Program-made: the position numbers and the translations under genes
The notes under the pieces: model-generated
What the model was told of the DNA's origin: nothing
What the model saw: the letters and a program-made list of their open reading frames with translations, nothing else
The model's database searches: none
Assembly (NCBI GenBank): GCA_003427395.1
Contig: BFEA01000343.1
Location: 202,921-235,433 of the forward strand
Length of the DNA stretch: 32,513 nt
Direction: 5' to 3'
DNA from: Chara braunii
Lineage: Eukaryota; Streptophyta; Charophyceae; Charales; Characeae
Shown here: positions 1-9,165 of the stretch, piece by piece
How positions within the stretch are numbered: position 1 is the stretch's first letter
Layout of the letters: each line of letters starts with the position of its first letter

Positions 1-120
1 CTCTCTGAAAGAAGAAGAAGAAGAAGAAGAAGAAGAAGAAGAAGAAAAAGAAGATGAAGAAGAGGAAGAAGAAGAAGGAAGAAGAAGAGATGAAGGGTGA
101 GAACAGGAAGAAGAAGAAGA
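1..120. repeat. (GAA)n purine-rich microsatellite
   Basis: The + strand is almost purely purine, built on GAA triplets with a few GAT and AGG interruptions. One frame reads as Lys/Glu-rich, as any GAA tract must. It runs directly into the candidate exon described next, so part of it could be translated, but its composition alone is that of a microsatellite. Confidence 0.9.
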
Positions 121-231
121 TGTCGTTCTCCTCGCTGTCTCACCTGCAGGTAACTGCCGTCACGTACTAACGAGCCAGTGTGTCCCTCTGTGCTGCAGGT
201 TGCTGGCCAGAAGTCCAGCTATGGTGCCCAG
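54..231 (+). CDS. candidate two-exon fragment with a 49-bp intron and an 11-codon microexon
   Basis: An open frame from an ATG at 54 (Lys/Glu-rich, ending SFSSLSHLQ) stops being purine-rich at 122 and meets CAG|GTAACT at 149/150. A 49-bp stretch follows with a perfect TACTAAC branch-point string (about 165-171), then a pyrimidine-rich run and CTGCAG ending at 198. The next 33 nt (199-231) keep the frame, reading VAGQKSSYGAQ, and end at CAG|GTAGGT. Both junctions are phase 0. Frame continuity across two splice-like sites and the ideal branch point support a real exon pair. The short length, the low-complexity 5' part and the lack of a recognised family keep confidence low. The ATG at 54 is only the first in frame after a stop at 6-8; a true first exon could lie outside the window. 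No function can be assigned. Confidence 0.25.
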
Positions 232-504
232 GTAGGTCCGAACACACATTCTGCCCTGCATCTAGACACTGTGAGTATAAAGATAGTCGACACAGACACC
301 TTCTAGGCCTCCTCCACGTCTTCTTCACCAGGATGGAAGAGGACTCTATCCATGACAATTGCCTCTGGACTCTAGAGGGCAGGCAATGAATTTCAGGAAT
401 GTGGCTGCGTTATAAGCTCCTAAGCTCATAGGTCTCGTGCTGAGAGCCCTCCGAGATCTCCATGTGAGACGCAAAAGTTTCACCCTGCGTGGCAGTGTGT
501 GTGC
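232..504. other. spacer, nothing recognised
   Basis: If the microexon at 199-231 is real, this would be the beginning of its downstream intron. No convincing acceptor or second exon could be placed. No repeat or RNA gene was seen. Confidence 0.5.
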
Positions 505-549
505 GGGTGCGGGTGCGGGTGTGGGAGTGGGAGTGGGAGTGGGTGTGGG
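505..549 (+). repeat. G-triplet hexamer array, potential G-quadruplex
   Basis: Eight GGG runs occur exactly every 6 nt (505, 511, 517, 523, 529, 535, 541, 547), separated by TGC, TGT or AGT. This satisfies the usual G3+N1-7 quadruplex pattern twice over. The unit is not a known telomeric repeat (not TTTAGGG or TTAGGG). It is a minisatellite, and any regulatory role is unproven. Confidence 0.8.
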
Positions 550-930
550 TGTTGTGCAACCCCTACAATACATTGGAGCATCCTGATAAGTTGACTGGAA
601 TCATACACGCATGGAAAACATATCAGATTCCACAATTGGTGCATTAAACCACCAGTACGTCCAAGCCTGTTTTTCCCAAGGATCGGAACGCCACGCATCC
701 CAAAAGAAAAAGAACCAGGGCAAGCCTCCTTTTGGCTGGCACTACCAGCAATTGTGCTCCGGTAGACCGACCTGCAAAACTTGCAGTAGCGCATTAACAA
801 ACTTGCTGTATCGAATTAAACCACCAGTACTTGGCCCAGCTATCGACCGCGGAAAAAAAATAGAGTAGAAACATTTCCAGTCGGATTCCTAAAATTGTGG
901 TTTAGCAGCCGTGTTGTGGTGGCCCGTACG
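550..930. other. spacer with short dispersed repeats
   Basis: The string TTAAACCACCAGTAC occurs near 643 and again near 817, and its inverse GTACTGGTGG occurs near 973. CCTAAAATTGTGG occurs near 889 and 933. These suggest a small, decayed inverted-repeat element. No coding region is convincing. Confidence 0.5.
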
Positions 931-973
931 CTTCCTAAAATTGTGGCTTGTTAACAGTCACAAATTTAGGAAG
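931..973. repeat. hairpin with 18-nt arms
   Basis: CTTCCTAAAATTGTGGCT (931-948) is matched at 16 of 18 positions by the reverse complement of 956-973, around a 7-nt loop. The arm core CCTAAAATTGTGG also recurs upstream near 889, as expected of a MITE-like terminal repeat. No target-site duplication was identified. Confidence 0.6.
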
Positions 974-1924
974 TACTGGTGGTTGAACAGCCGCGTTGGA
1001 GAAAATGGCTGGGTAATGTAATGGTGGCTTAAACCATCAGTTCCCCCACTGCTTTTTAATTTGAGGGATTGTTGAGAGACTTTTGTCTTAGTTTTATTTG
1101 CTTTCTTCTAGACCCCCATGGTCTGGGCATCTGATCAGTTAGATTCAATGGCAATAGTGTGTCACTCATGTCCTGCTGTACTAGGATCCTAAACTAAATG
1201 CCGTTAGTAGGACCTGCGATGCCCAAAGAATCCTTTTCCCGCCCAAAAGCCCAGGGTCTTAGTTTCTAGCCTAGGAAGCAGTATGCCAGAAACGCACATT
1301 TTCCTCCTTTTGTTTTCTCGTGTGTTCTAGTCGTCGGACACAACTGTCGGGTCTTTCCCTTTTCTCCCTCCATACATAATTGACATGGCGGATCTTTTTG
1401 GGCTGCCGACTCATCGAATGGCCGCAGATAAAAGCTGTTTTTTTCAGTTCTTGCTATCCTGGCTGTTGCACGACTCCAAAACTAAACTGAGCCCCCCACT
1501 AGTGGTAGCCCCCTGTCGCTGGGTGGAATACCAGGGTTCGGGAGTGGCAAGTCCCAGATTGTGGAACGGTGTTTGACAGCCCACTACAAACCGAAGCGCC
1601 GCATGGGTTTTTCCACCTGGCTGGTGCTGGACAGGAGCAAGGAGTGTTCGGAGGCCAATGCCAAGTGTGGTTCCCGTTTGTGCTCATTTTTCGATTCTCT
1701 TTTTTTTTTTTTTTTTTTTCTTCTGAACTTCCCCTCTTTTCCGTAACTTTTTTTTTTCCCCCGCCATAGGGAAAAATAGGCCTCCGGGAGAAAATCGGAA
1801 TATGGGGGTCTACCGTTTGGGAGAGATAGAGACAAACAGAGACTTTAATGGCCATGCAGAGGCCACAGGTGCAGTCCGAGAAATAACGGACTGACCCTTG
1901 AGCATGGGAAGAGTCAAAACTAAG
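974..1924. other. spacer, no gene recognised
   Basis: It contains a poly-T tract at about 1699-1719 and a shorter one near 1748-1758. Open frames on either strand reflect these tracts and have no recognisable motifs. No RNA gene was seen. Confidence 0.5.
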
Positions 1925-2600
1925 AGGAAGAGCCTTAACGGCTAGTTGACACTTGGCATGCAAAAAAAANGTGCAAAAAGAAAAAGAAAAGAAAAGGAAA
2001 ATGGGAGGTGAGAGAGGGTGAATGAGTTGGTCGTCAGTAGGGACTGCAGCAAGTAGGGATTGGCAAGTCCCTACTGTCCAAAAGTGGAGGAAAAAGAAAA
2101 GAAAAGAAAAGAAAAAGGAGAAAATGGCCTTAACGGTTAGTTGACACTTAGCATGAAAAAAAAAAAAAAAAAAAAAAAGGGAAGTGAGAGGGAATGAGTG
2201 AGCTGGTCGTTAGTAGGGACTGACAAGTAGGGATTGGCAAGTCCCTACTGTCCAAGAAAAAAGAGGGAAAAAAAAAGGAGAAAAAAAAAAAAAAAAAAAA
2301 AAAAAAAAGAAAAGAGCCTTAACGGCTAGTTGACACTTGACATGCAAAAAGGAAAAAGAAAAAAAAGAAAAAAAATGGGAAGTGAGAGGGAATGAGTGAG
2401 CTGGACGTTAGTAGGGATTGGCAAGTCCCTACTGTCCAAAAAAAAAAAAAAAAAAGAAAAGAGCCTTAACGGCTAGTTGACACTTGACATGCAAAAAGGA
2501 AAAAGAAAAAAAAGAAAAAAAATGGGAAGTGAGAGGGAATGAGTGAGCTGGACGTTAGTAGGGATTGGCAAGTCCCTACTGTCCAAAAGTGGAGGAAAAA
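1925..2600 (+). repeat. A-rich tandem array, four ~150-195-bp units with a conserved hairpin
   Basis: Each unit starts with CCTTAACGG(C/T)TAGTTGACACTT (1933, 2128, 2317, 2464). It continues through a poly-A/AAAG spacer of variable length and GGGAGGTGAGAG/GGGAAGTGAGAG, and ends with GTAGGGATTGGCAAGTCCC followed by TAC (near 2056, 2229, 2410, 2557). That end can form a 7-bp perfect stem, GTAGGGA with TCCCTAC. Spacing changes (195, 189, 147) are mainly poly-A length differences. One undetermined base is at 1970. The purine-rich open frames here are not genes. Confidence 0.85.
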
Positions 2601-2789
2601 GAAAAGAAAAAGAAAAGAAAAGAAAAAAGAAAAAAGAAAGAAAAAAAAAAAAAAGTCAAAAGGGCACTAACAGTCAAAAACGGCCACTTGGGGGGAGCAA
2701 TTGTGACCAAATTCATTCTGGCATATATCGGTTACAAAGCATCTTTATTTTCTCTTGAATTTGCAGAGAAAATCAAAAAAAATTAAGCC
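2601..2789. other. A-rich tail of the tandem array and short spacer
   Basis: The AAAG-rich tract continues to about 2654 and is followed by a segment resembling a decayed unit start (GCACTAACAGTCAAAAACGGCCACTTGG). There is no gene. Confidence 0.4.
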
Positions 2790-3035
2790 CTCATGCAACC
2801 GAGATACAACGGATTGCATGAGGTAGGCCAAACATATGTTTTAGGTGCACCGGGAGCCAAAATGGAGACCGGATACACTTGGGAATTGGCCGTTTTTTTT
2901 TTTCTTCGGTTTGGGGCTAATTGTGGGGTAGTGGGGCTAGGACAATAGCCCCTATTGCAGTCCGAGTTGCAATGGACTGCATGGGGAGGGCCAAACACAT
3001 GTTTGAGGTGCGTCCGGAGCCAAAGAGGGACGCTT
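2790..3035 (+). repeat. diverged direct duplication, period ~160 bp
   Basis: A segment near 2796-2865 (CGAGATACAACGGATTGCATGAGG, then GGCCAAACATATGTTTTAGGTGC and GGAGCCAAA) is repeated near 2961-3025 as CGAGTTGCAATGGACTGCATGGGG, GGCCAAACACATGTTTGAGGTGC and GGAGCCAAA. Two diverged copies with conserved order and spacing indicate an old tandem duplication. Confidence 0.7.
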
Positions 3036-4089
3036 ACTAAGGGCAGGATGCGGTTGGGGTGGGGGGAGGCAGGTATGCTGGTGTCGGGATCGGGGCCATG
3101 GTAATGGAAGGTGAAAAGTTGTGTGAGGTGGACATCTTGCCACCCCCTGCATACCTATCTGAATGTCACAATCAGATGATGAAGGTAATTTCGACATGGG
3201 GCAAATAAAGACGGCAAGCGGCAACCGTGAGATAAGATTTCACGACCAAGAAAAATCGGCACACATGTGGCACTTACGGAAGAGATATTGGGACTGTCAG
3301 GGACAAGGGGAGTCCCAAATAAAAATGGGACGCCGTCCGAGATGTTGTCGGGGACCAAGCGGGTCCAAATAATAAAAATCGAAAAATGGGACGCGCGCCG
3401 GCGGCACGTACGGCGGGGCAAAAAAAAAAAAAAAAAGGGGCTAGTACGGGAAAAGTGGCGGGGAATTGAGGTGTCCCAGGGAAACAACCACGAGCCGATG
3501 TGGGGAATAGTTGCGCGAGGCCAACGGCGCCGCGAAGATCCAAGATCGTGACGGTGAAAAATATCAGCATCACTAGTGCAAGTACTAGTGGGGACCAAAC
3601 GGGAGGACTAGCGGTAAAAAGAATAGAGAAAACGGGAGTTAGAAACACTGCCCGACAGTCCGAGATATTTCCGACTAGTAAGGCATGTGAAAATAGAGTT
3701 TCAAGAGGCCCAACATGAGGAACAGGCTGCCCATGGAAAATCGGAGCAAAAGGGGGGCTCAAATTCGGAAAAACGGTGGTAAAATGGAACCCCCTAGGAG
3801 CATGGGAGGGCCATTTATGAAGTCCGGGATGTAACGGTCAACAGCCGGCCATGAACCTGGCTATGAATGAGATTCTAAGGCCTAGAAAAAAAGTGCACAG
3901 TTGTTTGAAACTTGTCACAGCAAAAATAAAAGAAAAAGAAAAGAAAAATGGGAGAAAATTGAGGGAGGATGAGATAAAACGGGAGAAAAGGCTGGACGAG
4001 AATGTGCCGGCCCATTGGGACTGCTGCAGTAGGGACTGGCAGGTCCCAATGATGACCTCATCCCTCCTAGAAGGAGGGAGGGCAGTCCG
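3036..4089. other. GC-moderate spacer, no gene recognised
   Basis: It contains recurrent motifs such as GTCCGAGAT (near 3337 and 3658) and GGGGACCAA(A/G)CGGG (near 3352 and 3591), plus a poly-A tract at about 3420-3436. These hint at repeat-derived DNA. Open frames on both strands lack recognisable domains and look like composition effects. Confidence 0.5.
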
Positions 4090-4130
4090 TATTGCTGAGA
4101 TATGGCCCCTGGGGCCATATCTCCACAATA
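4090..4130. repeat. near-perfect palindrome (27 bp perfect core)
   Basis: GAGATATGGCCCC (4097-4109) and its exact reverse complement (4111-4123) flank a single central T. After a 2-nt mismatch on each side, TATTG (4090-4094) pairs with CAATA (4126-4130). The result is a 41-nt hairpin or cruciform with 18 of 20 arm positions paired. Confidence 0.9.
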
Positions 4131-4181
4131 TCTGAATTAAAAAAGAAAAAATGAGGGAAAATGTAAGGGAAAAATGACCGG

Positions 4182-4233
4182 TTTTCTTTTTGACCATGGA
4201 TCTGGGATCAGATCTCATGGTGGAGAGAAAACA
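4182..4233. repeat. imperfect hairpin
   Basis: GTTTTC...GACCATGGATCTG pairs with CAGATCTCATGGT...GAAAAC, leaving a short loop and one bulge. It is the second of three inverted repeats within 400 bp. Confidence 0.6.
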
Positions 4234-4434
4234 GCCATTTTTTGTGGGCCAGCTCAAAACGGCTAGCTCCGGAATGAGGTGGCAGCCCAAAACGGAAAGA
4301 AACAAAAGAGGGAAAAAGACGTAACTGTGCATTTGGCTCAAAAAGAGAACCAGATGCACCAAAATTTGATAAATTGAACATAGGGGCTCAAATTTGAAGC
4401 AAGGACCACCATGGGGTAGCTCGGAATAATGCTG

Positions 4435-4461
4435 GCCTTGGATCTCAGCCTGATCCAAGGC
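4435..4461. repeat. perfect 10-bp hairpin
   Basis: GCCTTGGATC (4435-4444) and GATCCAAGGC (4452-4461) are perfect reverse complements around the 7-nt loop TCAGCCT. No T-run follows, so nothing specifically suggests a terminator. Confidence 0.75.
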
Positions 4462-5090
4462 TGAAAATGTGCCGCCATATGGAAAAATGCTCCGGCCTAC
4501 CCAAGGGAAGCCAAAATCAGAAAAAAGTCCAGAAAAGGGCCTACAAGGCCTTTTTCTCTCAAGTAGCCTGTCCCTTAGGCCTTGGACTCAAGGGGCAGCA
4601 TTTTCCAAGTGGCATGAGGTTGAAAAGAGGCCTAAGGGGCAGTTCAAGTTGGTACCAACCACTCGAACTGCATGTACCTGGCCAAAAAGAGGCTCAGGTG
4701 CCCCCGGAGAGGCCTAGTGGTGAAAATTGGCCATGGGGGTACCTCGGTTCACCATGAGGCACATGGGGAGGCCCATGGGCTGGCCGGACTGCTGGTTTCA
4801 GCCTACATAAGCTGGGAGTTCAGTCCGCCACACTCCCATTTGCATGAGGAGTGCCCATGCTACCCAAATGTGCCCATGAGAGCACCACACTCACCTGGAG
4901 TGAGGCGGGGGGGACCAATGCCAGTATGGGAGCTTAAAGGAGGCTAGGAGCTAGGAGAGGAGCTCTAGAGGCTGGTGGTAGGGAGGTTGGCACTAGGGAG
5001 GTGATCCGCCATAGCCCCCAGGGTGTGAGGAGGAGAGAGAGGCTAGAGGGAGTCTCATTAGCCCTCCTAGAGGGAAGGACTCCATAGCCT
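4462..5090. other. spacer, no gene recognised
   Basis: GC-moderate DNA containing a further short inverted repeat near 4535-4558 (AAAAGGGCCT ACA AGGCCTTTTT). GGCCT/AGGCC palindromes of this type recur near 29003 and 31321. Two overlapping + frames of 80-100 codons at 4467-4947 lack recognisable motifs. Confidence 0.45.
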
Positions 5091-5097
5091 AGTAGCA

Positions 5098-5850
5098 GTC
5101 CGGTTCTTCACTTGCTGGTCTACTTGTCAGTTTGCTGTATTTTTCCTGTGTCACACTCATGAGCTGTTCACTCTTGCACCTAGGGGTAGTCCGGTTCTTC
5201 ACTTGCTGTTCCACTTGTCAGTTTGCTGTGTTTTTCCAATGTCACACTCGTGTGCTGTTCACTCTTACACCTAGTGGCAGTCCGGTTCTTCACCTGCTGG
5301 TCTACTTGTCAGTTTGCTGAAGTTTTTCCAGTGTCACACTCATGTGTTGTTCACTCTTACACCTAGTGGTAATCCTGTTCTTCACCGGCTGTTCTACTAA
5401 TCAGTTTGCTGTATTTTTCCTGTGTCACACTCATGTGTTGTTCACTCTTGCACCTAGTGGTAGTCTGGTTTTTCACTTGCTGTTCCACTTGTCAGTTTGT
5501 TGTGTTTTCCAATGTCACACTCGTGGGTTGTTCACCCTCACACCATGTAGTAGTCCGATTCTTCACTCGCCATTCTACTTATCAGTTTGCTGTATTTTTC
5601 CTGTGTCACACTCATGTGCTGTTCACTCTTGCACCTAGTGGTAGTCCGGTTCTTCACTTGCTGTTCCACTTGTCCATTTGCTGTGTTTTTCCAATGTCAC
5701 ACTCGTGTGTTGTTCACTCTCACACCATGTGGTAGTCCGGTTCTTCACTTGTTAATTCTACTTGTCAGTTTGCTGTGTTTTCCCCTAGTCGCACTCACGT
5801 GCTGTTCACTCTTACGCCTAGTGGTAGTCCGGCTCTCACTTGCTGTACAA
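5098..5850 (+). repeat. 91-bp satellite, eight units plus a partial, with alternating subtypes
   Basis: Units begin at GTCCGGTTCTTCAC or variants at 5098, 5189, 5280, 5372, 5463, 5553, 5644, 5735 and 5827 (period 90-92). Subtypes can be told apart. Type A reads TATTTTTCCTGTGTCACACTC (units 1, 4, 6). Type B reads TGTTTTTCCAATGTCACACTCG or the close form TGTTTTCCAATG (units 2, 5, 7), and B units 5 and 7 share a CTCACACCATG end. The order is A-B-C-A-B-A-B-D, which implies partial dimeric higher-order expansion. Because 91 is not divisible by 3, long cysteine/phenylalanine-rich open frames run through all phases; they are artefacts. Confidence 0.95.
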
Positions 5851-5940
5851 GTACCCATGTGCATGTCTGAGTTTCAGTCCTGCCCCCCCGTACTCCATTC
5901 AAAAACCACTTGCTTTCGCCGCCCCCCCCCCCTCCGTGTT

Positions 5941-6075
5941 CTATTCAAACGCGGTAATTAGAGAATAGGAAGAATGTTGTTTTTCAGCATTCTGAACTAT
6001 TGCTGCTGTTTCTGCTGCTAAGTTTTGTAGCTCCTTAGCTGCTGATAGAAGCCTGGCTGAGCCAGACGCCCGCTG
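5941..6075 (-). CDS. candidate terminal exon, Ala-rich helical C-terminus
   Basis: On the minus strand a good 3' splice site (TCACTTACTTTTCCTTGCAG, ending at 6076) is followed by 45 in-frame codons ending in TAG at 5941-5943. The peptide begins QRASGSARLLSAAKEL and ends SSYSLITAFE. It is rich in Ala, Gln and Glu and would be strongly helical. The pyrimidine tract, the consensus acceptor and the protein-like composition support an exon. No family is recognised and no upstream exon was located, so it could equally be a fragment or chance. The same frame is open upstream to an ATG at 6156, which is an alternative start if the acceptor is not used. Confidence 0.25.
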   Translation of the reverse strand, partial: QRASGSARLLSAAKELQNLAAETAAIVQNAEKQHSSYSLITAFE

Positions 6076-6156
6076 CTGCAAGGAAAAGTAAGTGACCAGC
6101 CGCCGAGGTACGACCACTTCGAAAACCGCGAGCGGGATGTTGCAACTCGGGGGCAC

Positions 6157-6700
6157 GCTCGAGACAGACCTGTTAAACCTAAGGCATGGGGCCTAAAACT
6201 TCTCAAACCTCATGTCCCAGGCAAAAACAGATGACCTGCGGAACCAGCAGACCATCGGGATCCAGTTTTCTGAAAAATCGGAAAACGGACTTCCCCGAAC
6301 TGTTCACCTTGGAGCCGGACGGCGCCCGAAACGGGCAAGTTGGGCCAAACGGCATCAGACTCTAACCAAACTTTGCAGAGGCCTTCCCTGTGCTACAGTG
6401 AGAGGGCCCACCAAGTTTGGAGTTAGTCTAAGTTCATTTGGGGCGGGAAACACCTGTGTTTTCCGCCCCTCCACACTTAGGCGAAAAACGACGCAAGTGC
6501 CGAAAAAAACAGCAAATCTGCAAATTCTGCGTTTTCCGCAAAATTGTGTGTTTCTGCAAATTTGTGGGTTTCTAAAGGACTGTCTTTTCTGCAAATCTGT
6601 GTCTTTCCGCATAACTATTGTAGGGCTAAGTGCTAGAATTTGTGCCCGGACGCCGGAAAGGTGTAGACGGGCGACCGGGATACTTGAAGTAGCAAGGACG
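6157..6700. other. spacer with short internal TTTCTGCAAAT repeats
   Basis: A + frame (6212-6751) stays open for 179 codons but has no domain, and its second half lies in a reiterated TTTCTGCAAAT.TGTG/TTTCCGCA motif (about 6505-6615) and then the minisatellite. It is treated as non-coding repeat-derived DNA. It also contains the hairpin listed separately. Confidence 0.45.
6440..6469 (+). repeat. stable 14-bp hairpin with 2-nt loop
   Basis: GGGGCGGGAAACAC pairs with GTGTTTTCCGCCCC around CT, with 13 Watson-Crick pairs and one G-T. It is GC-rich and would be very stable in RNA. No T-run or other gene context explains it. Confidence 0.8.
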
Positions 6701-7600
6701 ACACCTCCCACCTTTTCTTCCTCCACCATCTCCATCACCCATCCACCATAGCCAACCACCTTCCCCCTTCACCCATCCGCCATAGCCAACCACCTCCCAC
6801 CTTCTTCCTCCATCACCTCCTTCACCCATCCACCATAACCAACCGCCTTGCACCTTCTTCCTCCACCATCTCCTTCACCCATCCACCATAGCCAACCACC
6901 CTCCACCTTCAGCCTCCACCATCTCCTTCACCCATCCACCATAGTCAACCACCTTTCTCCTTCACCCATCCACCATAGCCAACCACCTTCCGCCTTCTTC
7001 CTCCACCATCTCCTTCACCCGTCCACCATAGTCAACCACCTTTCTCCTTCACCCATCCACCATAGCCAACCACCTTCCGCCTTCTTCCTCCACCATCTCC
7101 TTCACCCATCCACGATAGCCAACCACCTTCCCCCTTCACCCATCCGCCATGGCCAACCACCTCCCACCTTCTTCCTCCACCACCTCCTTCACCCATCCAC
7201 CATAGCCAACCGCCTTGCACCTTCTTTCTCCACCATCTCCTTCACTCATCCACCATAGCCAACCACCCTCCACCTTCAACCTCCACCATCTCCTTCACCC
7301 ATCCACCATAGCCAACCACCTTCCACCTTCACCCATCCACCATAGCCAACCACCTTTCTCCTTCATCCATCCACCATAGCCAACCACCTTCCACCTTCCT
7401 CCTCCACCACCTCCTTCACCCATCCACCATAGCCAACCACCTTGCACCTTCTTCCTCCANCATCTCCTTCACTCATCCACCATAGCCAACCACCTTCCAC
7501 CGTCCTCCTCCACCATTTCCTTCACCCATTCACCATAACCAACCACCTTTCTCCTTCGTCCATCCACCATAGCCAACCGCCTCCCGCCTTCCTCCTCTTC
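6700..7600 (+). repeat. pyrimidine-rich minisatellite (CATCCACCATAGCCAACCAC family)
   Basis: The core CCTTCACCCATCCACCATAGCCAACCACC recurs throughout, at two spacings: about 32 bp, and about 51 bp where CTTCTTCCTCCACCATCTC is inserted. The alternation of long and short units is irregular. One undetermined base is at 7460. Long Ser/Pro/His-rich (+) and Gly/Trp-rich (-) open frames here are translation of the repeat. Confidence 0.95.
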
Positions 7601-7698
7601 CGCCACTCGCACGTCGAGAGCAAAGGAGGCACCAAAGAGCACAAGGAACATTAGGTAGGACGGTGGGACACGCTAGGGAGTGAGGTTGATTAGGGATT

Positions 7699-7701
<3 letters not shown>

Positions 7702-7777
<76 letters not shown>

Positions 7778-7806
7778 CCTCCTCCCCTCCGTCTCTCTCT
7801 CTCTCG
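7702..7806 (+). repeat. (CT)n microsatellite
   Basis: It is a pure CT dinucleotide run over about 7702-7776, then a short interruption and a second CT run to about 7804. The minus strand reads as an Arg-Glu repeat, which is an artefact. Confidence 0.98.
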
Positions 7807-8999
7807 CTAAGAACCTCCACCTCATCCTCCCCCTCCTCTTCCTTCTTGGTACGTGATTAACTCCCTCACTTGTTACATTGCCAGGGAACGAACGGTAAAA
7901 GAAGCACTCCTCACTTGGTGGAGAAAGAGGGCACGGGAAGGGTTGTCGGTCCCTTGCGCCACCGAGAAGGAGAAAAGATAAATCTTGGAGGAATTGGGAA
8001 GGCGAGAAAAGCGGAAGGAAGAGAGTTTGGCACAAGGCCAGTTGACAATCATTCCCCCGACTGCATGATTAAGGAGAATGCATGGCTTGATTGTGAAGGG
8101 AAGGGAAAGTTGAAGGAACCTGGGAGGAAAGGAACTTAGGCTTGCGGGAAGGGCAATGTGTTGACCCCAATGGGGGATTGTATCGATCTTTGCTTGTGTG
8201 GGACTGTGCAGGTGAGTAGCTTAAATGGCTTGAGCGGGATTGGGTCCGCGATTCGCAAGCAAAAGGGAAGCATGAGGATCTGACGGGGAAGGCCACGGGC
8301 TTAGCGTAAAACTCGATGCGGGTGGGCCTTGGTGTAGAGCGCATGGGGAAGAGGGCAAGGAAAAGAGGGTGTGCCTCGGCATGATGAATGTGTGTCTTGA
8401 CTCTTTGCATGCAATGTGGAAGCCCGGAAAGACTAAGGGCAAGCGACGGATATGAGAATATAATGCGTGTGTCAAGCAAAAAAAAAAGGGGCTAGGGGAT
8501 GGACGGTGTCGCCTCACCCTGATGATGTCGTAGGGATTGTTGTGCTTAGTGAAAAGGTGTGTGGCCCAAGGATGACGCTTGGCCCACGCACAAAAGAAGA
8601 AAAATTCTCAATGAACCCCCTGGACTGCTTGTGTATTGGAAGGAGCAATTGCCTGGCCACATGTAGTGAATCGAGAAAACGTCGCGAGTGACCGTAAAGC
8701 TACCATCTAACGCGAGAGCGGAGCTACATCCCCCAATGTAAAACCCTCTCGCAAATGACCCATCCCCATCCATCTCAAAGCACTAGGTGGGGGTGCCCCT
8801 GGGATGAATGACCCGCACGCTGAGCGTGAGCGTGGGCGGGTCGAGCCAAATGGGACCCGCAAAGGGGTCAACTCAGGCTCAAAAGTCTATCAGGGTACGG
8901 CCCTACACCGTACCTAGAGGGTTCATTGGGGGTTGGGCTAAGGGGGGTGTCTTTGGATTGGGCTTAGGCGGGTCATGAACTGATTGTATTCCAACAGCA
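7807..8999. other. spacer, no gene recognised
   Basis: GC-moderate DNA with no domain-bearing frame on either strand, no tRNA or rRNA, and no strong repeat. GTGCAG|GTGAGT near 8212 resembles a 5' splice site but has no supporting exon. Confidence 0.45.
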
Positions 9000-9165
9000 A
9001 ACCATGGTTGATGAAGGAACCATTGACACAATGGAAGTCGAAGATTTGATGACCATTCTTCAAGACATCGCAGAAAATTTGTGAGTGATGTTTCGAAGCA
9101 TGATCATCACGTCTTCGACTTTCCTTGCACATGCAACCTTTTCATCAACGACGATTGTCATGGTG
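9000..9165. repeat. foldback with ~45-bp imperfect arms
   Basis: GTTGATGAAGG...ACACAATGGAAGTCGAAGA (about 9007-9042) is mirrored by TCTTCGACTTTCCTTGCACATGC...TTCATCAAC (about 9111-9150) in reverse complement. The innermost 12 bp (GAAGTCGAAGA/TCTTCGACTT) are nearly perfect, and a loop of about 70 nt separates the arms. Confidence 0.55.

Noticed and set aside
2543-2786. Lys-rich frames
   Set aside because: Translation of AAAG-rich array DNA.
3838-4458. 206-codon minus frame with hydrophobic Phe/Ser/Leu stretches
   Set aside because: The apparent membrane-protein character comes from A-rich + strand DNA. No motif, no splice context, and it crosses three hairpins.
5132-5961. Cys/Phe-rich open frames resembling small secreted proteins
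   Set aside because: They are translations of the 91-bp satellite, open in several phases because the unit is not a multiple of three.
6848-7258. Pro/Ser/His-rich repetitive protein (and Gly/Trp-rich on the minus strand)
   Set aside because: Translation of the CATCCACCATAGCCAACCAC minisatellite, with irregular unit lengths that break any long frame.
7530-8035. Arg-Glu repeat proteins
   Set aside because: Translation of the (CT)n microsatellite.
8510-8545. CTGATGATGTCG considered as a second hammerhead core
   Set aside because: No GAAA element or stem II partner follows at a suitable distance.
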